Part shown: in pieces, positions 1 through 9,527 of the stretch
How positions within the stretch are numbered: the first letter of the stretch is position 1
How the letters are laid out: each line of letters opens with the position of its first letter
NCBI RefSeq assembly: GCF_002934665.1
Contig: NZ_NIRS01000004.1
Location: 64,501-128,500, forward strand
Direction of reading: 5' to 3'
DNA: 64,000 nt
Source of the DNA: Pseudomonas laurylsulfatiphila
GTDB taxonomy: Bacteria; Pseudomonadota; Gammaproteobacteria; Pseudomonadales; Pseudomonadaceae
Notes under the pieces: model-generated
Database searches by the model: none
Seen by the model: only the letters and a program-made list of their open reading frames with translations
Told to the model about the DNA's origin: nothing
Program-made: the position numbers and the translations under genes

Positions 1-2
1 CT

Positions 3-2354
3 GGCGACAATGACTGGCTTCAAGCGATCTGTGCGGCACTGATCAACTCGCTCGACCGCAACGGTGCCGAGCAATACCTGATGATCGATGACTTTCATCA
101 CATCAACAGCCCGACCATCCTCGCCCTGGTTCAGGCTTTGGTTGACAATGCGCCGGCGAATTTTCATCTGGTACTGGCCTCGCGGCTAGCCTCACCACTG
201 TTGCTCGGCAGGCTGCGGGCGATAGGCGAATTGTGCGAGATCGAGAGCAGTGAGCTGACGTTCGCATTCTGTGAGTCTTACCACTTTCTCAAGAGCCATC
301 TGGATGCTGCTATCGACCTCAATGCTGCCCATGTCATTCATGAACTGACCAACGGCTGGCCGATAGGCCTGCAACTGCTGTCCATCTCCATGAAGGTCAA
401 GCCAGGCAAGCAACCCCGTCAGCAATTGCTCAGCAGTGCAAACCTCGGCGCCTACTTGTCCGAAGATGTTATCGGCGACCTCCCCGACGCGTTGTTCGAG
501 TTCATGCAAAAGCTCTCGATCCTGCGCCGCTTCAATACGGAACTGGCCGCCCACGTCTGCGAAATCGATAACGCAGCAAAGCTGATCGCCACCCTTGAGG
601 CACGCAATCTGTTCCTGTTTGCGGACGACCTGCAAGAACGCTACCAGTGGTACCGCTGGCACCCGATGTTCGCCGAGTTTCTTGGCCAGCGCCTGGCCGA
701 AAGTCAGATCGACGTGAGCCGACTGCACCTGCGTGCGGCAGAGTGGTTTAACCACAAAAAACTGTACCCGGAGGCCATCCGCCACGCGCTGGTGAGCGAA
801 GACTTCAATAGCGTGGTGCAAATCATCCAGAGCGCCGTGCCCACCGCCAGCAGCCTCAGCCATCTGGGTTTGTTTATGCGCTGGATCGACCAGGTACCGG
901 CGGATTTGCTCGAGCGCCACCCACAGTTGGTGTTGATGAGTGCCTGGTTTGCCGCAATTACGGGGCATCTGGAGCGCGCCCGACAGCTCGTCAGTACGCT
1001 CAGCCCAGACCAGATGTCGCCTCTGCAGATGCGCTACATCGCATTACTCCACGCAGTTATCGCGGTTTTCCACGAGGACGTCGAAACGGTGCTGGCCCTG
1101 GTTCGGACCGTCGGCGACGGACCATTGCGCCACCCGTTCTTCGATTGTTTCCGTGTCGGCATAACAGTAGGTGCGCTAGCCTTTCTGGGACGCAGTAGCG
1201 AAGCACGAAGCGAATTCAATGCGCCGGGTGCCCGCTTCGTGCAAACCCACGACTCCGAAATGGCATTGCTCAATCGCGCCGGCATCGTTAATGTCGCCTG
1301 GCTTGAAGGCAATATGCTGGAAGCCGAACGTAGCTGTGCGAGTATTCTTGCCACGGCTGAAGCCGGCTACGGCCGTCGCTCGCTCAGCGCGAGTACGATG
1401 GCCACTATCATGGGCTCCGTGCTGTATGAGATTGACCGCATCGACGACGCCCGCGAAACTCTCGCCAACCGCCTGAACGTGCTGCACTTTTCCCTGCCCG
1501 AATACATGTACTGCGCCACGCTGACCCATGCACGGCTAGAGTGCCTGCAGGATAGCGCGCAGGCCGCCCTGGACTATCTGGTTACGCAGGAGGCGCACTT
1601 CCGAAACATGGGACGGGACCATGGCATCGCCCTGATGCTCGCCGAACAGGTCAGGGTCACATTGATGACCGGCGACTGGCGCCATGCTCACTCCCTGCAG
1701 ACGACCCTTGATGACCTGGCGCGCACCCCTCAGAGCTCTGAGTCGCGCCAATTGATCATCCAGAGTACGGCCGCGCTATCACGTGCCCGCCTGTCTCTTG
1801 CCCGGCAGCAAGCTGAACAGGCCTTGGCAGACCTCGAGCCAGCGCATGCCATCGGTCAGCAATTAAACCGCGGCGCACTCCTGGTCAAGGCCGACATACT
1901 CAAGGCGTTCGCGCTCGATGAACTTGGCCGTGACGATGAAGCCAGCTGCAGCCTCGGCACTGCGATCGCCTCCGGGTACCGCCTGGGTCTGATGCGCACT
2001 TTCCTCGACGAAGGAGAGGCGCTGCACGAACTGCTGCTCAAACTCGAAAAACAGACCAACAAGGAGGTAGAACAGTACCGGCAAAAACTGCTGTCCCACT
2101 TGACCAAAGCCATGACAACGACCAACGCCAAGTCCTCTGAGAACAACACTGCTCATACACAAACCCTGACGCTGACCAAACGCGAGCAAGAAATCCTCGC
2201 GCTGGTCGAACAGTCGATGTCGAACAAACGCATCGCGTTGGCACTGAACATCAGCGTGCAGACGGTCAAGTGGAACCTCAAGAACATCTTCATCAAGCTC
2301 AGCGTATCGAGCCGATACGAGGCTATCATCGCTGCCCGCAAGATCATGTCATAA
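3..2354 (+). CDS. MalT-type LuxR family transcriptional regulator (5' partial)
   Basis: Large ATP-dependent LuxR-type (LAL/MalT) regulator whose N-terminus lies before the window. The frame is open from base 3, and the first visible segment holds a Walker B-like YLMIDDFH motif of the STAND ATPase domain. The middle is a long helical, TPR-like sensor region. The last ~65 residues form a LuxR helix-turn-helix beginning LTKREQEILALVEQ, followed by SVQTVKWNLKNIF. Family members bind an inducer plus ATP and activate nearby catabolic or transport genes. It converges on the RND/DUF1302 gene set, with only 35 bases between the stop codons, so that set is its most plausible target (inference). Confidence 0.9.
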   Translation, partial: GDNDWLQAICAALINSLDRNGAEQYLMIDDFHHINSPTILALVQALVDNAPANFHLVLASRLASPLLLGRLRAIGELCEIESSELTFAFCESYHFLKSHLDAAIDLNAAHVIHELTNGWPIGLQLLSISMKVKPGKQPRQQLLSSANLGAYLSEDVIGDLPDALFEFMQKLSILRRFNTELAAHVCEIDNAAKLIATLEARNLFLFADDLQERYQWYRWHPMFAEFLGQRLAESQIDVSRLHLRAAEWFNHKKLYPEAIRHALVSEDFNSVVQIIQSAVPTASSLSHLGLFMRWIDQVPADLLERHPQLVLMSAWFAAITGHLERARQLVSTLSPDQMSPLQMRYIALLHAVIAVFHEDVETVLALVRTVGDGPLRHPFFDCFRVGITVGALAFLGRSSEARSEFNAPGARFVQTHDSEMALLNRAGIVNVAWLEGNMLEAERSCASILATAEAGYGRRSLSASTMATIMGSVLYEIDRIDDARETLANRLNVLHFSLPEYMYCATLTHARLECLQDSAQAALDYLVTQEAHFRNMGRDHGIALMLAEQVRVTLMTGDWRHAHSLQTTLDDLARTPQSSESRQLIIQSTAALSRARLSLARQQAEQALADLEPAHAIGQQLNRGALLVKADILKAFALDELGRDDEASCSLGTAIASGYRLGLMRTFLDEGEALHELLLKLEKQTNKEVEQYRQKLLSHLTKAMTTTNAKSSENNTAHTQTLTLTKREQEILALVEQSMSNKRIALALNISVQTVKWNLKNIFIKLSVSSRYEAIIAARKIMS

Positions 2355-2389
2355 CTTCGATCAAGTTTGAGTGGTCTGACGTAGCGTAG

Positions 2390-4843
2390 CTATCTGATGG
2401 CCGCTTTGGTTGACACGTCGCGCAGCAGAAAATGTGAAAGCGCCGGAATCAACACCAATGCCCCGACCATGTTCCAGACAAACATGAATGTCAGCAAAAT
2501 CCCCATGTCGGCCTGGAACTTGATCGGTGACCAGGCCCAGGTGATGACGCCCGCCGCCAGCGTTATGCCCACCAGTGCGACCACCTTGCCAGTGAAGGCC
2601 ACCGAGTTCTTATAAGCCTCGGTCAACGACAGGCCGGCGCGCTGCTGTGCGATCTGCACGCTGAGCAGGTACAACGCGTAGTCCACACCAATGCCCACGC
2701 CCAAAGCAATCACTGGCAGCGTGGCCACCTTCACGCCCATGCCCAACCAGACCATCAGGGCCTCGCAGAGAATCGATGTGAGCATCAGCGGCACCACTGC
2801 CACCACCACCGCTCGCCAGCTGCGAAAGGTAATGAAGCACAGCATGATCACCGCACCGTACACATAAAGCAGCATGGTCCGGTTGGCCTCGCGTACAACG
2901 ATATTGGTTGCCGCTTCGATCCCGGCACTGCCGGCGGCGAGCATGAACTGGCGCTCATCATTGCTGTGTTCACGGGCGAAGGTCTCGGCGACTTGCACCA
3001 CATGGTCCAGTGTCTCTGCCTTGTGGTCCGAGAGATAGGCCACGATGGGCATCATCGAACAATCGTTGTTGAACAGTTCTGGATTGTTTACCGAGGCCTG
3101 TTGCGCGCCGTAGTTCAATACATCCTGATTGCGCGCGATGGTCAGCATCTTCGGGTTGCCCTCATAGGAACCCGCCGTGATTTGTCGCACCGCATTGGCC
3201 AGCGACACTGTGGTCTGCACGCCCGGTTGCTGCTGCAGCAACCAACCCAGGCGATCGGCTTCCACCAGCGTTTCGTACTTCAGGCACCCTTCGCTGGGGG
3301 TCTTGAGCATGACCGCAAATTGATCGCTGGACAGCGAATAGTTTGCAGTGATGTAGGCGTTGTCGCGGTTGTAGCGTGAGTCAGCACGTAGTTCTGGCGC
3401 CCCAGGATCGAGGTCGCCGATCTTCAAATGGGTGCTGATCATGAAACCACCTACCGCCAGCAGACAGGCGATGGTGACCGCCACGGTGGCCCAGCTACGC
3501 TCGGTGAAGCGGTCGAGCAAGCTCCAGAGGTTGCCCAGGCCTTTGCCATGCAGTTCCTTGTCTTCCTGGCGCAAACTGCGGGCGGCGGCCTTACGACTCA
3601 CGCCCCAGTAGGACAGCAGCACCGGCAATAGCACCAGGTTGGTAATGATCAATACGGCTACGCCGATACTGGCGGTAACCGCCAGGTCCTGGATCACCGG
3701 AATGTCGATCAGCATCAGCACGGCAAAGCCGACGGCATCGGCCAGCAACGCCGTGAGGCCGGCGAGGAACAGGCGGCGAAAGGTGTAGCGCGCAGCGATC
3801 AGCTTGTGGGTGCCGCGCCCGACATCCTGCATGATCCCGTTCATCTTCTGCGCACCATGGGACACGCCGATGGCAAACACCAGGAACGGCACGAGGATCG
3901 AGAACGGATCGAGCGCGTAGCCCAGCAATGTGACGAGCCCGAGCTGCCAGGCCACGGCGATCACCGAACACAGGATCACCAATGTCGTGCTGCGCACGCA
4001 GCGGGTGAAGAAGAAAATTATGGCTGTGGCGATCAGCGCGGCGGCGCCGAAGAACATCATGAACTGCGCCAGGCCATCGATCAGCTCGCCAACCAGCTTG
4101 GCAAAGCCAATCACATGGATCTTGATCGGGCCCTTGCCCTCCTCGTCCTGCCCATGTGCATTGGTTTCGCCTGCGAACTCGTACTTGTGGCGCAGCTGTT
4201 CTTCGAGCATGGTCGAAAAGGCGTGGTAATCGATGGCTTTGCCTGTGACCGGGTTTTTCTCCAGCAATGGCACGAAGATCATGCTCGACTTGAAGTTGTT
4301 ACCCACCAGGCTGCCGACGATCCCCGAGCGAGCGATGTTCAACCGCAATTGCTCGACGCCCTTGGGCGAGCCGTCATAGGCGTCCGGCATTACCGGACCA
4401 CCCTGGAAACCCTCCTCGGTCACTTCGGTCCAGCGCACTGCAGGCGTCCACAACGACTTCATCCAGGCCCGGTCCACGCCCGGGGTGATGAGCAGGGTGT
4501 CGTTGACCTGTTTGAGCACCTCGAGGTAGTGCGGATCAAAGATGTCGCCTTCGCTGTTTTCCACCACCACCCGCACCGCGTTGCCCAGCCCACGCAGGGA
4601 CTGGCGGTTCTCCAGGTAGTTCCGGATGAACGGTTGGCTTTGCGGCAGCATCTTCTCGAAGCTGGCGGTGAGCGTCAGCCGAGTCGCCGCGAAATAGCCC
4701 AGCAAGAGGGTCACGGTCAGGCAGGTCAGCACTACCAGCAGGCGGTTGTTGAAGATCAGGCGTTCAAGCAAGTTGCCGGAGCGTGCATCGAAGCCCCTGA
4801 GCTCCTTGACCATCGGCATCGTATTGCGTTCGTAGTGACCCAT
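2390..4843 (-). CDS. MMPL/RND family transporter
   Basis: Inner-membrane RND-superfamily exporter of the MMPL/HpnN-like type. There is a first membrane helix near the N-terminus (LLVVLTCLTVTLLLGYFAA), a large periplasmic loop, then a block of about five helices (around AAALIATAIIFFF), a second periplasmic loop and a second block (around VPLMLTSILCEALMVWLG). This gives the expected duplicated topology in ~817 residues. I prefer the ATG at 4843 to a TTG 30 bases upstream. It is last in a minus-strand run behind DUF1302, DUF1329 and YCF48-like genes, an association repeated in many proteobacteria. Export or import of a hydrophobic compound is likely; the substrate is unknown. Confidence 0.88.
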   Translation of the reverse strand: MGHYERNTMPMVKELRGFDARSGNLLERLIFNNRLLVVLTCLTVTLLLGYFAATRLTLTASFEKMLPQSQPFIRNYLENRQSLRGLGNAVRVVVENSEGDIFDPHYLEVLKQVNDTLLITPGVDRAWMKSLWTPAVRWTEVTEEGFQGGPVMPDAYDGSPKGVEQLRLNIARSGIVGSLVGNNFKSSMIFVPLLEKNPVTGKAIDYHAFSTMLEEQLRHKYEFAGETNAHGQDEEGKGPIKIHVIGFAKLVGELIDGLAQFMMFFGAAALIATAIIFFFTRCVRSTTLVILCSVIAVAWQLGLVTLLGYALDPFSILVPFLVFAIGVSHGAQKMNGIMQDVGRGTHKLIAARYTFRRLFLAGLTALLADAVGFAVLMLIDIPVIQDLAVTASIGVAVLIITNLVLLPVLLSYWGVSRKAAARSLRQEDKELHGKGLGNLWSLLDRFTERSWATVAVTIACLLAVGGFMISTHLKIGDLDPGAPELRADSRYNRDNAYITANYSLSSDQFAVMLKTPSEGCLKYETLVEADRLGWLLQQQPGVQTTVSLANAVRQITAGSYEGNPKMLTIARNQDVLNYGAQQASVNNPELFNNDCSMMPIVAYLSDHKAETLDHVVQVAETFAREHSNDERQFMLAAGSAGIEAATNIVVREANRTMLLYVYGAVIMLCFITFRSWRAVVVAVVPLMLTSILCEALMVWLGMGVKVATLPVIALGVGIGVDYALYLLSVQIAQQRAGLSLTEAYKNSVAFTGKVVALVGITLAAGVITWAWSPIKFQADMGILLTFMFVWNMVGALVLIPALSHFLLRDVSTKAAIR

Positions 4844-4879
4844 ATCGTTTCTTGTCTCTTTTGTTATACGCAAGTGGGT

Positions 4880-5956
4880 TTACTCGAGGGGCAACTGACG
4901 CAGGCCGCGTGCGCCGGCCAGCACCAGCGAACCCACCGCCGATATCTGCGCGGCAGCGACCGGCGCCAGGCCATTTTGTGGTTGCAGTTTGAAGCTGGCC
5001 CCGTCGTCGTTGCTGACCAGCACATGGCCGGCCTGGCTGAGCAGGATGATCCGCCCGTCCGCTGTAACTGTGCTCGCGGCAATGCTCAAGGGCAGGCCGA
5101 GTTCGACCTTGCTCCAGTTGGCACCCGCATCGACGCTGCGATAGACCGTGCCGCGCAGGCCGAACACCAGCACCGCTCCGGGTTTGCCGGTGATGCCGAA
5201 GAAGGTGCCCTTGTAGGGCAAAGGGGTTGCGTCGAAGCGTTGCGTCGCCGGGTCGAGCTTGAGCACCAGGCCTTGTTCGCCAACGATGAACAAATCGTTG
5301 CCGACCGGGCGCAATGCATAGAGGTTCAGTGCACTCGGGTTGTCCGTGCGGTCCAGCCAGGGAATCCAGCTTTGGCCACCGTCTTCGGTGCGGAAAATCA
5401 GGTTAAAGGCCCCGACGATGTAACCTACCCGATCGTTCTCGAACCACACATCGAGGAATGGTTTGTCTGCACCCTCCTCGCTCATGCGCTGGGCTTCAGC
5501 AATCCGCGCTTGCAAGTTGGTGTCCTCGGGCTGCGCGGCAGCCGGTCGCTGGTAGTGCGCGAGCATGCTCGGACCGACCTGGCGGCCATCGAACTGACGA
5601 CTCCAGGATTGGCCAGCATCGCTGCTGTGCAATACCACGCCATCGTGGCCAACGGCCCAGCCCTGGCGGTGGCTCGGAAAGTACACGGCAACCAGATCGG
5701 AGCTGACCGGCACACGGGCTTGCTGCCAATGCTCGCCCGCATCGTCAGAGTAAAAAATGTGGCCACGCTGGCCAACCGCAACCAGGCGCGGACCGGCAGT
5801 CGCCAACCCGGTGAAAATCCCCTGCACTGCTTTTTCGGCCTGGATCGCGGGTTGATCGAGGGTATCGGCAAATTCCGCCGCTACGACGGCTCTGGTAAAG
5901 GGCAGCACCAATGCCGCGACGAGTGCCGTGAGCACTATCCACCTAAACATAGTCAT
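4880..5956 (-). CDS. YCF48-related beta-propeller protein
   Basis: Secreted protein of ~358 residues. An N-terminal signal peptide (MTMFRWIVLTALVAALVLPF) is followed by BNR/Asp-box-like repeats such as SDDAGEHWQQ, SSDAGQSWSR, TEDGGQSWIP and SVDAGANWSK. These are typical of the YCF48/photosystem-assembly-like propellers that accompany MMPL transporters in heterotrophs. The start at 5956 has GGGAA upstream and yields an immediate signal sequence, unlike the longer open frame. It sits 36 bases before the RND gene and after the DUF1329 gene, so it probably works as a periplasmic partner of that transporter. No enzymatic activity can be inferred. Confidence 0.82.
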   Translation of the reverse strand: MTMFRWIVLTALVAALVLPFTRAVVAAEFADTLDQPAIQAEKAVQGIFTGLATAGPRLVAVGQRGHIFYSDDAGEHWQQARVPVSSDLVAVYFPSHRQGWAVGHDGVVLHSSDAGQSWSRQFDGRQVGPSMLAHYQRPAAAQPEDTNLQARIAEAQRMSEEGADKPFLDVWFENDRVGYIVGAFNLIFRTEDGGQSWIPWLDRTDNPSALNLYALRPVGNDLFIVGEQGLVLKLDPATQRFDATPLPYKGTFFGITGKPGAVLVFGLRGTVYRSVDAGANWSKVELGLPLSIAASTVTADGRIILLSQAGHVLVSNDDGASFKLQPQNGLAPVAAAQISAVGSLVLAGARGLRQLPLE

Positions 5957-6028
5957 ATGTGTTTCCCGGAAAAAGGCCACCGGGAGGCGTACCGCCCTCC
6001 CGATGGCTAACACCGCTTTGGAGTTCGG

Positions 6029-7393
6029 TCAGCGGATGCCCGCGCCGGCCAGCGACTCCGGCACCCACTGGGCCTTGGAAAGAGGCTCGATGTATTTGAG
6101 GCCGCCATAAGGGCCATAGACGCCGTTGATGTTGTAAACGCCGGAGACAAAGTCATAGAGCATGTGGTTGAAGGAGTCCGGCGCCTGCACGTCATAGCTT
6201 TGGGTCAGGTGGGCAAAGCCCCCGCGGTAAAGCTGACCACGGGCGTCGTACTCGTCGGAGGCCACGGCGATCCAACTGTCTTCATCGAGGTAAAAGTTGC
6301 GCTTGCTATAGATATGGCGCTTACCGGGTTTGAGCGTGGCCTCGACGACCCAGACACGGTGCAGTTCCCAGCGCATCAGATCGGGGTTGACGTGGTGCGG
6401 TGTGGTCACGTCGGCTGTTTTCTCGTGGTAGCTCAGCTTGTAGGTGTTGTACGGGACGTACATCTCCTTCTTGCCGACCAGCTTGAAGTCGTAGCGGTCC
6501 AACGCGCCATTGAACAGGAAAGCATCGTCGTAGGTAGCCGCCCCCATCGTGCCCGGGTTGGGCGTATCGTAGGCCAGGTCCGGCGCCAACTTGACCCGGC
6601 GTTGCCCCGGTAAGTACTGCCAGGCGCGGCGCGGTTGTTTCATCGGGTTGACCGCATCCATGGCCAACACGGCTTCACCCGCGCGGCGGGCGGGACCGGT
6701 GTACTGCAGCTTGATCTTGTAGAAAATTTCGTCAGCGGCGACCGTACCGACCGGACGATTCGGCGCGTACAACGGGTATTCCACATTGACGTTGCCAGTG
6801 CTACTCAGCGCAGCGACGCCGGAGGAGTCGACGTTCCAGGAGTCATACTTGGTATTGAAACCGACGCCCTGATAACGCAAAAGATGGTTCCACATCGCTT
6901 CATTGCCATCGACCGGGATCGGAAATGGCACGCCCGGCAAGGTATTTTCCAGTGCAAGACCGCCCTCGGAGGTCTTTGCGTTTACTGCGTTTTTCGCGGT
7001 GTTTTCCAGCACCTGCTGTGACATCGCCACGGTACGGTGGGTTGGGTAGACATCGACGCGATAAGACGGGTAACGCTTGAGCAATTCCTGGGTCGAAGCC
7101 GTCAACTTGCCGGCGTACTGGGCGGCATTTTTGCCATCGATTACCAACGTCGGTTTTTCCCCATCGAAGGGGTCTGGACGAAAGGAGCTGCCTTTCTGGA
7201 AGCTGACCGGCGCCGTGGTGAGACCGCCGGTGTAGGCCGGGATGGTGCCGTCGGCATTGCCGGCTTTTTCGGCGCCGACTGGCGTCAGGGTGGTACCGAG
7301 CTTGGCAGCCTGGTCCGGGGATACGGCCGCATGGGCGGCACTTGCGACGGCCAGCGCAAGAGTGGTGGCCAGTAAGGTTTTGACAAATTTCAT
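6029..7393 (-). CDS. DUF1329 domain-containing protein
   Basis: Periplasmic or outer-membrane-associated DUF1329 protein of ~454 residues, a LolA/LolB-like fold family usually paired with DUF1302. The start at 7393 is chosen because AGGAGA precedes it and a clear signal peptide follows (MKFVKTLLATTLALAVASAA, cleaved near AHA). The longer frame back to 7537 would bury that signal. The C-terminal half has the family's aromatic-rich segments, for example YSKRNFYLDEDSWIAV and YEFV-like strands. It lies 31 bases after the DUF1302 gene and is probably co-transcribed with it. A role in handling hydrophobic molecules between membranes is inference. Confidence 0.88.
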   Translation of the reverse strand: MKFVKTLLATTLALAVASAAHAAVSPDQAAKLGTTLTPVGAEKAGNADGTIPAYTGGLTTAPVSFQKGSSFRPDPFDGEKPTLVIDGKNAAQYAGKLTASTQELLKRYPSYRVDVYPTHRTVAMSQQVLENTAKNAVNAKTSEGGLALENTLPGVPFPIPVDGNEAMWNHLLRYQGVGFNTKYDSWNVDSSGVAALSSTGNVNVEYPLYAPNRPVGTVAADEIFYKIKLQYTGPARRAGEAVLAMDAVNPMKQPRRAWQYLPGQRRVKLAPDLAYDTPNPGTMGAATYDDAFLFNGALDRYDFKLVGKKEMYVPYNTYKLSYHEKTADVTTPHHVNPDLMRWELHRVWVVEATLKPGKRHIYSKRNFYLDEDSWIAVASDEYDARGQLYRGGFAHLTQSYDVQAPDSFNHMLYDFVSGVYNINGVYGPYGGLKYIEPLSKAQWVPESLAGAGIR

Positions 7394-7424
7394 GGGTGTC
7401 TCCTGTTGCTGGGCAACGGTTCGA

Positions 7425-9254
7425 TCAGATAGTCGTTTTGAAGGTAAAGGTGACCATGCCGCGATCTTTGAGCTGGGACGGAGGGCCGCCAAAGGCGGTA
7501 GCTTGCCCTGGGGTGCAGTTGTATTGCCCATTGGCACCCGGTGTTGCGCCGTCGCCTGGGTTACCAGCGCTGCCTGCCGAGTTGCAGGTATCGAACGGAC
7601 CGAAGTTGTCCACGTACTTCAGGTCGAAGCGGTACTGGTTGCGGACATCCATGCCAATGCCGACCGAATAGCTGCCGGCGTTCTCGTTGCCGCCCAGCTG
7701 CACGGCAGAGTTACCGTTGAGGCCGACGTTATAGGTGGCCGGCATCGACATATCGATACCGGGAAAGACCTGGTACCAGGTCGGGTTGAAGTTGACGCCC
7801 AGGATGTAGTTGTCCTTGGTGACCTTGTCGACGCCGTGGTAGAAGTCCCCGCCCTTGAACAACTGCTTGTTGTCGGTCACGTCCAGCCAGCGGCTGTAAC
7901 CGAGTTCAACCAACAGCGACGCGCTGTCCCAGACCGGCGTGTCGGCGAAGGTGGTCAGACCGTTGAGCACTGCGTGCACGGTATTGCCGCGAGCTACGCC
8001 GTTATCGCCATTGAAGCTCCTGATGAAGCCTGGCAAGCCGGCGGCCGCAGCTACTGGGCTGACGGTGCCCGCGACGCTGGCCAAAGGCATGTTCTCGCGG
8101 TAGTTCAGGTCGAAACCGACGCTGACACCGGCAATGTTCTTGGACAGGCTGATACCGTAGATATCGATGTCGTCGACGTAGAACTGGTTGTAGCTGCCGA
8201 TGTTGCCGGAGACCAGCTGTGCCGGGCCGATAGCGGTCGGTTGCAGGACCACGTTCGGCAAGATGTCGGAGGTGTTGCGGTAGTAGAAGCCGAGGGTGCC
8301 ATCCAGCCATTCCGGGCTCCACTTGGCCATCAGGCCGAAGTCGCCATGCTTATCCGGGGTGAAGGTATGGCCATTGGTCAGGCGCAGGTACTGGTTGGCA
8401 CCGATCGGTCCCGGGCGCCCGAAGAACGGGTTGAGGCCGCCGATCAGCGACAGGTTGTGCCCGCCGTTCTGGATGCCGTCGTTGAAGCCCAGGTAGGTGC
8501 CGGACTCGGGCAGGCGCGAGGCGTCCCAATCGAGGAAATACTGTGCACCCAGGGTCAGTTGCGGGTTGACCGTCAAGCTGGTGGACAGCTGGTTGCGCGG
8601 GATGAACAGCTCCTTGGCTTCGGTGCCTGGCACTGCCAGCGCCTTGGTGAGGTTCAAGCCCGACTGTCCGTAGCTGTTTCCATGGGCGAAGGCCAGGATG
8701 CTTTCGCCCCAGTACTGGGTGTGCTTGCCGAGCTTGGCGCTGAGCATCGACTCTTCACCGATTTCCGTACCGCCGAAGACGAAGGCATCGAGGATCTCGG
8801 CCGACGGGCCGTTGTAATAGCGTTCGACGTAACCACTCACGTGGCGGGAGTCCGGTACTCCATTGTTGAGCTGGTTGGTCGCCGCATTGTCGCTGCCGAC
8901 ATTGTCATAGGCATGGTCGTACCAGCTGTTGGCACTGACCCGAAATCCGTATTTCTGCTTGTAGACCCAATCCAGTTCGGAGAGCACATCCAGGCGCTGG
9001 GCCACCGCACTGCCCGAAGAGAAGTTGCGGTCGCCATCATTGTTGTTCCAGGCATTGGTCAACTTGGAGTTGGCGCTCTCCACCCTCTGCGCATAGTTGA
9101 ACTTGAAGGTGTTGTCGAAACGGACCGTCAGGTCCTCGTTACCCGTGTCGAACTCGAAGGCTTGCACAGGTGTCATTCCCAGCCCGGCCAGAATCGCTGA
9201 TGCCAGGAGCCCTCGACGCAGATGGGGTGGGCAGATCTTATTATTGTTATTCAT
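7425..9254 (-). CDS. DUF1302 family outer-membrane protein
   Basis: Predicted DUF1302 beta-barrel protein of ~609 residues. It opens with an Asn-rich start and a signal peptide (LLASAILAGLGMTPVQA), then EFDTGNEDLTVRFDNTFKFNYAQR, split here as EFDTGNEDLTVRF and the following strand. Alternating strands with aromatic girdles run to a terminal TFTFKT motif typical of barrel ends. ATG at 9254 is preferred to the TTG just before it. It is the first gene of the DUF1302-DUF1329-YCF48-RND run and lies downstream of an AraC regulator on the same strand. It probably forms the outer-membrane passage for a hydrophobic substrate. The family is recognised with confidence; the substrate is not known. Confidence 0.88.
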   Translation of the reverse strand: MNNNNKICPPHLRRGLLASAILAGLGMTPVQAFEFDTGNEDLTVRFDNTFKFNYAQRVESANSKLTNAWNNNDGDRNFSSGSAVAQRLDVLSELDWVYKQKYGFRVSANSWYDHAYDNVGSDNAATNQLNNGVPDSRHVSGYVERYYNGPSAEILDAFVFGGTEIGEESMLSAKLGKHTQYWGESILAFAHGNSYGQSGLNLTKALAVPGTEAKELFIPRNQLSTSLTVNPQLTLGAQYFLDWDASRLPESGTYLGFNDGIQNGGHNLSLIGGLNPFFGRPGPIGANQYLRLTNGHTFTPDKHGDFGLMAKWSPEWLDGTLGFYYRNTSDILPNVVLQPTAIGPAQLVSGNIGSYNQFYVDDIDIYGISLSKNIAGVSVGFDLNYRENMPLASVAGTVSPVAAAAGLPGFIRSFNGDNGVARGNTVHAVLNGLTTFADTPVWDSASLLVELGYSRWLDVTDNKQLFKGGDFYHGVDKVTKDNYILGVNFNPTWYQVFPGIDMSMPATYNVGLNGNSAVQLGGNENAGSYSVGIGMDVRNQYRFDLKYVDNFGPFDTCNSAGSAGNPGDGATPGANGQYNCTPGQATAFGGPPSQLKDRGMVTFTFKTTI

Positions 9255-9401
9255 CAAACGTACTTGCCTCTCGGTGGTTTCACGAATGCGACCTGCAGAT
9301 GAGGTGGCGCATACCGGATCGGTCGAGAGTGTTGTATCGCGGGCAGGAACCGGGTGCCGGTCAATAGCGCCAAATCACCGGTCAACACAATGCAGCGTTC
9401 C

Positions 9402-9511
9402 CTGTAGCAGCTGCCGCAGGCTGCGTCTGCACGCGTTAGTGGGCGCAGAATCTCAAGAACGCCAGGGAGCCCCTGCGGGATTCCAACGCAGCCTGACGGC
9501 AGCGGCTACAG
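9402..9511. repeat. REP-like inverted repeat pair
   Basis: Two inverted copies of a GC-rich motif, CTGTAGCAGCTGCCGCAGG at 9402 and its near reverse complement ending CGGCAGCGGCTACAG at 9511, flank ~60 bases. This resembles the extragenic palindromic repeats scattered through Pseudomonas chromosomes. It fills the gap between the DUF1302 gene and the AraC gene and could form a long stem in RNA, insulating the two transcripts. Confidence 0.6.
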
Positions 9512-9527
9512 GTGCGCGCCGCTATTT

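Noticed and set aside
3806..6010. Very long plus-strand open frame (734 codons) opposite the RND and YCF48 genes
   Set aside because: It is antisense to two well-supported genes, crosses their boundary, and has a His/Gln/Arg-rich composition typical of GC-rich shadow frames.
7242..9200. Plus-strand 652-codon open frame opposite the DUF1302 gene
   Set aside because: Antisense shadow of a clear outer-membrane protein gene; no domain recognised.
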